Positions 58,570 through 64,000 of a stretch of DNA of 64,000 bases are shown in pieces. Numbering within the stretch: position 1 is the first letter of the stretch; each line of letters opens with the position of its first letter. Source of the DNA: JAAZPT01 sp964544955 (GTDB taxonomy: Bacteria > Bacillota > Clostridia > Christensenellales > Aristaeellaceae). The notes beneath the pieces were generated by a model. The model was not told the DNA's origin and searched no databases. It was given only the letters and a program-made list of their open reading frames with translations. Made by a program: the position numbers and the translations under genes. The stretch is from NCBI GenBank assembly GCA_964544955.1, contig CAZJEB010000004.1, positions 1 through 64,000 of the forward strand, in the 5' to 3' direction.

Positions 58570-59297
58570 TATTTTGCACCCCCTTGGCTTAGTTTAATAA
58601 AGGCATCTTCAAAATTTGTGGCATTGGCCTTAGCAATAAGTTCATCACAAGTGCCTAGGCCTAAAAGCTTGCCATTGCCTAATATACCTACCCTATCAGC
58701 CAAAGCCTCCACTTCCTCTAAATAGTGGGTTGTTAATACTATTGTAATTTTACCCTTTAAGGCTTTTATATATTGCCATAATTCATTCCTTGCAATAACA
58801 TCAAGGCCTAATGTGGGCTCATCTAAAAATAAAAGCTTAGGTTCGCTAACTAATGCCATTGCAATGGATAACCTTCTTTGCCACCCACCAGATAGTTTTG
58901 ATGCGTTTTTATCCTTTACACTATCAAGCCCTAAATCTTCCATAATTTTTGTGGTTTTGGCCTTTGATTCATTTAGGCTGTGGCCATATATTTGGCACAT
59001 AAAAATTAGGTTTTCCTCAACATTAAGCATGGGTGCAACCGCAGTTTCTTGTGGTGATACGCTTAAAAGCTCCTTTGCTTTTATGCTATTATCCAAAATG
59101 CTATTACCATAAATAAAGGCATTTCCGCTTGTTGGCTTTACTAAGCAACTTAGCATTTTAATGCATGTTGTTTTACCCGCACCGTTTAAGCCCAGCAAGG
59201 CAAAAAGCTCGCCCTGTTCAACTTCAAGGTTTAAATTATCTAGCGCGCAAAGCTTTTTATAATTTTTTGTTAAATTTTCAGTTTTTATTGCTAACAT
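58569..59297 (-). CDS. ABC transporter ATPase (DrrA-like)
   Basis: 242 residues from ATG 59297, which has GGAGGAG 6 bases upstream. Walker A ALLGLNGAGKTTCIKMLSCL, Q-loop SVSPQETAVAPMLNVEENLI, signature LSGGWQRRLSIAMALVSEP, Walker B LLFLDEPTLGLDVIARNELW, H-loop LTTHYLEEVEALAD. One base separates it from the AbrB-like gene. Forms an exporter with the permease behind it. Confidence 0.95.
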   Translation of the reverse strand: MLAIKTENLTKNYKKLCALDNLNLEVEQGELFALLGLNGAGKTTCIKMLSCLVKPTSGNAFIYGNSILDNSIKAKELLSVSPQETAVAPMLNVEENLIFMCQIYGHSLNESKAKTTKIMEDLGLDSVKDKNASKLSGGWQRRLSIAMALVSEPKLLFLDEPTLGLDVIARNELWQYIKALKGKITIVLTTHYLEEVEALADRVGILGNGKLLGLGTCDELIAKANATNFEDAFIKLSQGGAK

Positions 59298-59298
59298 A

Positions 59299-59541
59299 TT
59301 ACTCCTCCTCATTATCAGGGTCCGTGGGGTTTAAGCCAGTAAAAGCCTTGCTTAGTATATTTGCATATTTTTCGTAATTGTTTATAGCTATGCCCTTATC
59401 CGTGTTAGCAAATATAGCCAACACATCCCCAGGGTTTATATTAAACATATCCCTAACTTCCTTAGGTATAACAATTTGCCCCTTAGCCCCAACCTTTACA
59501 GTGCCCATGTAGAGCTTAGTTTTTTTATTTCTACCAAACAT
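59299..59541 (-). CDS. AbrB/SpoVT-type regulator
   Basis: 80 residues from ATG 59541 (AGGAGG 6 bases upstream). LYMGTVKVGAKGQIVIPKEV and RDMFNINPGDVLAIFANTDK form the swapped-hairpin DNA-binding domain; the rest (YANILSKAFTGLNPTDPDNE) is a short acidic tail. It heads the ABC exporter operon and very likely represses it through the palindrome at 59564. Confidence 0.9.
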   Translation of the reverse strand: MFGRNKKTKLYMGTVKVGAKGQIVIPKEVRDMFNINPGDVLAIFANTDKGIAINNYEKYANILSKAFTGLNPTDPDNEEE

Positions 59542-59563
59542 ATTTAAACCTCCTAAGTATGAA

Positions 59564-59583
59564 AAGTATAACTTGTTATACTT
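59564..59583. promoter_or_regulatory. Operator palindrome of the AbrB/ABC operon
   Basis: AAGTATAAC, two bases, GTTATACTT: perfect nine-base arms, located directly downstream of the -10 box. Confidence 0.7.
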
Positions 59584-59611
59584 AGTATAATAAATACTGA
59601 AAAATTGTAAA
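59584..59611 (-). promoter_or_regulatory. Promoter of the AbrB/ABC operon
   Basis: Minus strand TTTACA (59606-59611), 16 bases, TATACT (59584-59589). Confidence 0.65.
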
Positions 59612-59682
59612 TAGGTTTTTAAAAATAAATTAAAAACAACAGCACAAAAAACCTTGAACACGCCTCAAACTCAACCCACAAG

Positions 59683-59760
59683 CCCATTACACCCCATAAT
59701 AAAAAGGGCAAAAATGCCTTTTTAAAAATATCAATATGTTATATTGAAATTGTGGGGGAG
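59683..59760 (-). repeat. Repeat-associated terminator module, copy 4, inverted
   Basis: On the minus strand CCCCCACAATTTCAATATAA, then AAAAAGGCATTTTTGCCC, TTTTTATTATGGGGTGTAAT. Same blocks and order as at 474-540 and 51903-51970. Confidence 0.7.
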
Positions 59761-60246
59761 GGTAAACGTTTAGCACTAACTTATCAAGCTTATCTTTCTT
59801 TACTCAATATTTTATAAAACTATGTTATCTATAAAGTCATTTACGTTGTTCTTGTCCGTATGTTAAGGGGCGAAAATGGGGGCCTAATTGCGAGGCGGCC
59901 CCCGTTTTTCCCCCTTAACAATCCCCCTTCCTCCCCTGCACGCTTTGACAACTTAGAGATAAAGAAAACTTAGCGTTAATAATTATCTGATTTTATCTGA
60001 AAACAATGGTGATTGAGTGCTTGCGCCCACAAGCGCCCACAGCGTCGCTTTAGATGTTCCGCTTCGCTTCACGGGCAAAAGCTCTGCGGAGGTATATGGG
60101 CTATTTGACCGAGAAAGCAATATCATAATAGACTATGTAGAATATTAGCAATTAGAGGTAGGTGGTAAAATTATTACAAGAAAATTATAAAAAATAAGCT
60201 AATGTATTTTTCTTGAAAAACCCAAAAGCGCTTATAATACAAGGGA
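59761..60246. other. Gene-free stretch with a long GC-rich hairpin and a possible gene remnant
   Basis: At 59862-59919 a long hairpin has arms GTTAAGGGG-c-GAAAA-t-GGGGGCC and GGCCCCC-g-TTTTTC-c-CCCTTAAC around a twelve-base loop; it is much richer in G and C than the rest. At 60017-60148 a GTG-initiated frame of 43 codons ends KSSAEVYGLFDRESNIIIDY plus VEY; it has no ribosome site and is probably the end of a lost gene. Nothing else seen. Confidence 0.4.
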
Positions 60247-60330
60247 TTTATGCCATAATAAAAACACTAAAATCGCCCATTCAAAAAATACCAATATGTT
60301 ATAGTATAAATGTAAGGGAGGTAAGAGTTT
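60247..60330 (-). repeat. Repeat-associated terminator module, copy 5, inverted and degraded
   Basis: Minus strand CTTACATTTATACTATAACA then TATTGGTATTTTTTGAATGG, GCGATTTTAGTG and TTTTTATTATGGC. The hairpin arms no longer pair. Confidence 0.55.
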
Positions 60331-60407
60331 AAGCAAAACAATCTTTTAAACTTCTAATATAAAATGGTTGATAAAATCTTTTAATAAAAATATCTTTCCT
60401 CACCACC

Positions 60408-60536
60408 TCGCAAACATTGTCGCTTAACGCTCCCGTTTGCTATACTTTATCAAATCTTTAAGGCTACCGCCTTATTTTTTCCGGGGGCTCTGCCCCTCTC
60501 GACCCCGCAAGGCGTGACGCCTTGACCCCACTTTTT
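60408..60536 (-). repeat. Dispersed multi-hairpin repeat, copy 5, inverted (3' part)
   Basis: Minus strand GTGGGGTCAAGGCGTCACGC, CTTGCGGGGTCGAGAGGGGC, AGAGCCCCCGG, AAGGCGGTAGCCTT and GCAAACGGGAGCGTTAAGCG, ACAATGTTTGCGAG. The heptamers and the first hairpins are absent. The hairpin AAGGC-GGTA-GCCTT has a changed loop. It lies upstream of the DUF308 gene on the other strand. Confidence 0.8.
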
Positions 60537-60620
60537 ACATATCGCCCTTTTCTATTTATTGCAAAACACAGCCCAATATGCTATTATTTCACTATAAATA
60601 ATGCATTGGAGGTGCTTATT

Positions 60621-61166
60621 ATGTCAAAGTTTAATGTATCATTCACATTCCTTAAAACTAACTCTACTGCAAATGCAATTGCTAATATAGTTGTGGGTTT
60701 ACTATTCCTACTTTTCCCTACAGTATTCCTTATCGGTATAGGCTATATTATTGCTATTGCTAGCTTCCTTTTTGGCCTTTACCACACAATTACCTACTTC
60801 ACAAAACGTACTTCTTCCACAGTTGAAAATCAACTTGTAATAGGCTTAATTTTTATGGTAATTGGTATCTATATATTCCTTGTTCCCCAATTCCCCGTTA
60901 GCATAGCCCCCTTCTTCTTTGGTGTGTTTGTGCTTATAAACGGTTTTATGGAACTTCAATACTCCTTGGATTTAAAAACCCTTGGTTTTGAAAAATGGTT
61001 CCTATCTTTAATACTTGCCATTATTATTATAATTTTAGGCATATTTATTATGATTAACCCCTTCGGTACTGAAGTTATATTACTATCATTCATTGGTATA
61101 TCCATGATAGTATCCGGTATAGCCCTATTAGTATCAGGCTTACTACTTAAAAAGAATAAAAAATAA
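60621..61166 (+). CDS. DUF308 (HdeD-like) membrane protein
   Basis: 181 residues from ATG 60621 (TTGGAGG 8 bases upstream; the frame is open further up through the repeat but has no start signal). Six helices in three pairs: AIANIVVGLLFLLFPTVFLI, IGLIFMVIGIYIFLVPQF and ILAIIIIILGIFIMINPFG, the repeated G-hydrophobic-P pattern of DUF308. HdeD helps acid resistance in E. coli; the role here is unknown. It is 10 bases before murC. Confidence 0.8.
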   Translation: MSKFNVSFTFLKTNSTANAIANIVVGLLFLLFPTVFLIGIGYIIAIASFLFGLYHTITYFTKRTSSTVENQLVIGLIFMVIGIYIFLVPQFPVSIAPFFFGVFVLINGFMELQYSLDLKTLGFEKWFLSLILAIIIIILGIFIMINPFGTEVILLSFIGISMIVSGIALLVSGLLLKKNKK

Positions 61167-61176
61167 AGAGGCAAAA

Positions 61177-62568
61177 ATGGTTCATATAAAAGATTTTAAA
61201 GGTAAACAAATTCATATGACTGGCATTGCTGGCTCTAGCATGAGTGGTTTGGCGGAAATGCTTATTAAGCAAGGCTATAATGTTCGTGGTAGTGATGGTG
61301 CCGAAGGTTACATGGTTGATTATCTTCGCAAAAAAGGCATACCCGTTGTAGTAGGCCATTTTGCCGAAAATATAGAGGGTGCCGATTTGCACGTTTACAC
61401 CGCTGCTATACTTCCCGATAACATAGAGCGCCAAACCGTTGCTAAGCTTGGTATACCCAGCCTTGAGCGTAAGGAGCTACTTGGTCAGCTTATGGAAAAC
61501 TACACCCATGCCGCCTGTGTTTGTGGTACCCATGGCAAAACAACAACATCAGGCATGCTTGCCCAAACCTTAGTAGATTGTGGCCTTGACCCCACCGTTC
61601 ATATTGGTGGCATGGTCGATTCTATTGGTGGCAGCACAAGGGTTGGCAGTCATGAGCTTTTTGTAGCCGAGGCTTGTGAGTTTAACGCAAGCTTTTTAAC
61701 CATGAGCCCAACTTTAGCTGTTATTATGAACTTGGAAGAGGATCATCTTGACTATTACCGTGATATAAACCACATAAAGGAAACCTTTGCTAAATTCCTT
61801 AGTTTACTTCCCGCCGATGGTATAGCCATTGGTTTTGGTGATGATCCTAAGGTTGTTGAACTTTTAAACGCTTTAACCCAACGCACATACACCTTTGGTT
61901 TTAATGAAACAAACCATTATTACCCACAAAACATAGAGTATAACGAATTAGCTTGTGCTAGTTTTGATATAATTAAACAGGGTAAAAACCTTGGCCGTTT
62001 AAGCCTTGGTGTGCCTGGCAAAATACAAATTATTGATGCCATAGCCGCCTTTGCTGCTGCCGATGTACTAGGCGCCGACCCAAAACTTGCCATGGAATCC
62101 TTATCCAACTTCCAAGGTGTACACCGTCGTTTTGAACTTACAGGTGTATATGATGGGGTGGAGGTTTACCATGATTATGGTCACAACCCTCAAGAGATGG
62201 CTCAAGTATTACAAACTGCCCATATGCGCCCCCACAACAGGCTTTGGGCGGTTATGCAACCCCATACATACAGCCGTGTAAAGCGTTTATTTTGCGATTA
62301 CATTACCTGTACACAAATTGCCGATTTTACCCTTATCACAGATATTTGTGCCGCAAGGGAAAAGGATCCTGGCGATATTCACTCAATTATGCTTGTTGAT
62401 GCTATGCAGGATCAAGGCATAAACGCCGTATATACCCCCACCTTTGATGATACTGAAAATTATCTAAAAGCCCATTGGCAGCCTGGCGACATTGTTGTTA
62501 CCCTTGGTTGTGGCGATATTAACAAGCTAAATATTCAAATAGAGGAGCATTCTAAACAAAATGCTTAA
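61177..62568 (+). CDS. murC: UDP-N-acetylmuramate-L-alanine ligase
   Basis: 463 residues. IHMTGIAGSSMSGLAEMLIK is the nucleotide-binding start of MurC, AACVCGTHGKTTTSGMLAQT the ATP loop, FLTMSPTLAVIMNLEEDHLD the magnesium-binding stretch, and GVHRRFELTGVYDGVEVYHD, YGHNPQEMAQVL the start of the third domain. It joins L-alanine to UDP-MurNAc in the cytoplasm. The motif HDYGHNP has G where canonical MurC has A (DDYAHHP), a point that leaves room for a MurC-like or Mpl-like specialised ligase. It overlaps trmL by 8 bases. Confidence 0.85.
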   Translation: MVHIKDFKGKQIHMTGIAGSSMSGLAEMLIKQGYNVRGSDGAEGYMVDYLRKKGIPVVVGHFAENIEGADLHVYTAAILPDNIERQTVAKLGIPSLERKELLGQLMENYTHAACVCGTHGKTTTSGMLAQTLVDCGLDPTVHIGGMVDSIGGSTRVGSHELFVAEACEFNASFLTMSPTLAVIMNLEEDHLDYYRDINHIKETFAKFLSLLPADGIAIGFGDDPKVVELLNALTQRTYTFGFNETNHYYPQNIEYNELACASFDIIKQGKNLGRLSLGVPGKIQIIDAIAAFAAADVLGADPKLAMESLSNFQGVHRRFELTGVYDGVEVYHDYGHNPQEMAQVLQTAHMRPHNRLWAVMQPHTYSRVKRLFCDYITCTQIADFTLITDICAAREKDPGDIHSIMLVDAMQDQGINAVYTPTFDDTENYLKAHWQPGDIVVTLGCGDINKLNIQIEEHSKQNA

Positions 62569-63079
62569 CATAGTTCTTTTTAACCCTGAAATTCCCCAAA
62601 ACACTGGCAATATTGCCCGAACCTGTGCTGCCACTGGTGCCAAGCTCCATTTAATAAAGCCCTTAGGTTTTAGCTTGGAGGACAGATACCTAAAGCGTGC
62701 TGGCCTTGATTATTGGAGCATGACTACATTCACCGTATATGATGATTTTGAGGATTTTCTACAAAAAAACCCCCATGCCAACATGTACCTATTATCCACA
62801 AAGGCGGATAAAAACCATTGCCAAGTGGAGTATAAAGATAATGATTATTTAGTTTTTGGTTGTGAAACAAGGGGTTTACCTGAAGATCTTCTTCAAAAAA
62901 TGTATGATAAATGCATACGCATACCCATGGTGGAAGGGGCAAGGAGCCTTAATTTATCAAACTCCGTTGCCATAGTGCTTTATGAAGCCCTACGTTGCCA
63001 AAACTTTAAAGGCCTAAGCAGCCATGGTGAGTTAACAGGCAGGGTAGAGGACCCTCACCCTTGGTTGGATTACATTTAA
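62561..63079 (+). CDS. trmL: tRNA 2'-O-methyltransferase TrmL
   Basis: 172 residues. VLFNPEIPQNTGNIARTCAA, YLVFGCETRGLPEDLLQKMY and RIPMVEGARSLNLSNSVAIV are the three SPOUT motifs, forming the knotted SAM site. It methylates the ribose of wobble nucleotide 34 in tRNA-Leu isoacceptors in E. coli; tRNA-Leu(CAG) is encoded in this window. Overlaps murC. Confidence 0.95.
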   Translation: MLNIVLFNPEIPQNTGNIARTCAATGAKLHLIKPLGFSLEDRYLKRAGLDYWSMTTFTVYDDFEDFLQKNPHANMYLLSTKADKNHCQVEYKDNDYLVFGCETRGLPEDLLQKMYDKCIRIPMVEGARSLNLSNSVAIVLYEALRCQNFKGLSSHGELTGRVEDPHPWLDYI

Positions 63080-63091
63080 AGGAGCATATAA

Positions 63092-63658
63092 TTGTTAAAA
63101 AGGCGTAGACAAAAAGAGGATTATAACTTTAATCAAGAATACCAACAGCCCCCTTACGAGGCTTATGTTGACGATGATTCTTTTTATGAAGAGCCTCCCA
63201 CAAGGCATTTTGCCCCTGTTCAACAAGGGGTGCAGGATTATACTCCTCAGTTGGAAAACCCTCAAGTATACGATTATTCCCAAAATGAAACCTTTGACCC
63301 TAACTATTATGATGAACAATATACCGCCTATGATAATCAATACCAAGGCGAGCCCCATAATCCCGCCAACCCCCAAAACAACGTAAACCAAGCTTATTAT
63401 CAACAAAACTATGCTGAAAACTATGATGATAGCTTTGAAGATGATTATGAGTATTATGATGAATACTATGATGAGGAAGAGGAAATTGAAAAGGAACTTT
63501 CTAGGGAAACTTGGAAAACTGCAAACACTCTTTTCAACCTTATAAGCACAATAGTTGGCGTATTTGCCGTATTTATACTAATTGCCGTACTTGTTGGACT
63601 ATTTAACTGGCTTAGAACGGATTTCCGCAACACGTTCCGTTATATATCAATATTTTAG
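63092..63658 (+). CDS. Low-complexity Tyr/Asp/Gln-rich protein with C-terminal membrane helix
   Basis: 188 residues from a TTG at 63092 with AAAGGAG 9 bases upstream. It begins LKRRRQKEDYNFNQEYQQPP (Met at position 1). Residues 10-145 are disordered and rich in Tyr, Asp, Glu, Gln, Pro (YDEQYTAYDNQYQGEPHNPA; DDYEYYDEYYDEEEEIEKEL). One membrane helix at about 155-177 (LISTIVGVFAVFILIAVLVG), then a short basic end. Topology is probably N-in. Such tails occur in division or cell-wall membrane proteins; the neighbours murC and the divisome context hint at that, but this is only context. Confidence 0.75.
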   Translation: MLKRRRQKEDYNFNQEYQQPPYEAYVDDDSFYEEPPTRHFAPVQQGVQDYTPQLENPQVYDYSQNETFDPNYYDEQYTAYDNQYQGEPHNPANPQNNVNQAYYQQNYAENYDDSFEDDYEYYDEYYDEEEEIEKELSRETWKTANTLFNLISTIVGVFAVFILIAVLVGLFNWLRTDFRNTFRYISIF

Positions 63659-63666
63659 GGGGCAAT

Positions 63667-64000
63667 ATGCTTACTTGGGATAGCCTTAAAAATCAAATTG
63701 AAAAATGTAAGGCCTGCGAGCTACATTTAAGCTGTAAAAACAAGGTTATGGGTCAAGGCAACCCTAATGCCAAACTTATGCTTATTGGTGAGGGCCCTGG
63801 TAAACAAGAGGATGAGGAAGGCCTAGCCTTCGTTGGTGCTGCGGGTCAGCTTTTAACAAAAATGCTTGCAGCCATAAACCTTAGCCGTGATGATGTATAC
63901 ATTTGCAATGTTGTAAAATGCAGGCCCCCAGAAAACCGCACCCCTACCGAGTTTGAAATTAAACACTGTTTAGATTTTTTACGTGCCCAAGTATATTTAG
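63667..64000 (+). CDS. Uracil-DNA glycosylase family 4, N-terminal part
   Basis: The gene runs off the window; 111 codons are visible from ATG 63667 (AGGGGG 5 bases upstream). CKACELHLSCKNKVMGQGNP supplies the first Cys pair of the iron-sulphur cluster, MLIGEGPGKQEDEEGLAFVG the uracil-site motif GEGPG, and DDVYICNVVKCRPPENRTPT the third Cys and following Pro-rich loop. It removes uracil from DNA in base-excision repair. Confidence 0.95.
   Translation, partial: MLTWDSLKNQIEKCKACELHLSCKNKVMGQGNPNAKLMLIGEGPGKQEDEEGLAFVGAAGQLLTKMLAAINLSRDDVYICNVVKCRPPENRTPTEFEIKHCLDFLRAQVYL

Noticed and set aside
60522..60620. Longer N-terminus for the DUF308 protein
   Set aside because: The extension lies within the inverted repeat element; a clear ribosome site is at 60609-60615 before ATG 60621.

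Overview
The window is low-GC DNA from a Bacillota genome, most likely an uncultured or gut-type member of the Clostridia. Evidence: strong AGGAGG ribosome sites before nearly every gene, TTGACA/TATAAT promoters, an SOS box of the Bacillus/Clostridium type, an SdpR/SdpI-like cluster, a YtrA-type GntR operon, a sortase-anchored surface protein, and encoded CCA on every tRNA. There is no respiratory or photosynthetic gene and no plasmid or integrative-element machinery. Most of the window is chromosomal housekeeping mixed with small accessory genes.

Layout. 1-2600: a dispersed multi-hairpin repeat, then a cassette holding an unrecognised helix-turn-helix gene and a 33-residue amphipathic peptide gene, bracketed by about 80-bp direct repeats. 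2665-8974: AraC regulator, small membrane and Cys-rich proteins, NUDIX, DUF1801, and the conserved ACT-domain/PFL pair. 9200-9420: a structured RNA with its own promoter that resembles 6S RNA. 9475-15979: a minus-strand run of GNAT acetyltransferases, a methyltransferase, an S66 peptidase, a GNAT-dioxygenase fusion, a DNA alkylation repair-like protein and a NUDIX enzyme. 16100-20253: tgt, DUF3788, then three tandem paralogous secreted proteins. 20311-20805: a LexA-type SOS promoter driving a Cys-rich small protein. 21407-23563: GH112 phosphorylase. 26550-32892: a MacAB-like efflux system flanked by two response regulators and one histidine kinase. 33989-36265: beta-helix surface protein with a VPQTG sorting signal. 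37150-37849: seven tRNAs in one operon. 38721-41280: mnmG and a ttcA-like gene. 42897-45152: GH65 phosphorylase. 46010-47350: a decayed prophage fragment. 47435-51488: ABC-F protein and a GntR/ABC-2 operon. 52070-55434: an ArsR/SdpR-like regulator with three SdpI-like proteins, MGMT-like and ClbS-like proteins. 55489-59611: EcsC-like protein, a frameshifted MGT glycosyltransferase, and an AbrB/ABC operon. 60621-64000: DUF308 protein, murC, trmL, a low-complexity membrane protein and the start of a family 4 uracil-DNA glycosylase.

How it fits together. tRNA modification (tgt, mnmG, ttcA-like, trmL) and the tRNA operon form a loose translation theme. GH112 and GH65 are both phosphorylases, so the organism appears to split disaccharides with phosphate rather than water. 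Several small self-regulated export or immunity operons show readable operators.

The most unusual signals are: the dispersed repeat, whose stems differ between copies yet keep pairing; the HTH/peptide cassette; the SOS-controlled Cys-rich gene with an overlapping leader frame; a prophage gene broken by exactly one extra GAAA unit; and a tRNA-Tyr with a poorly paired acceptor stem. All family names come from reading the sequence; no database search was run.
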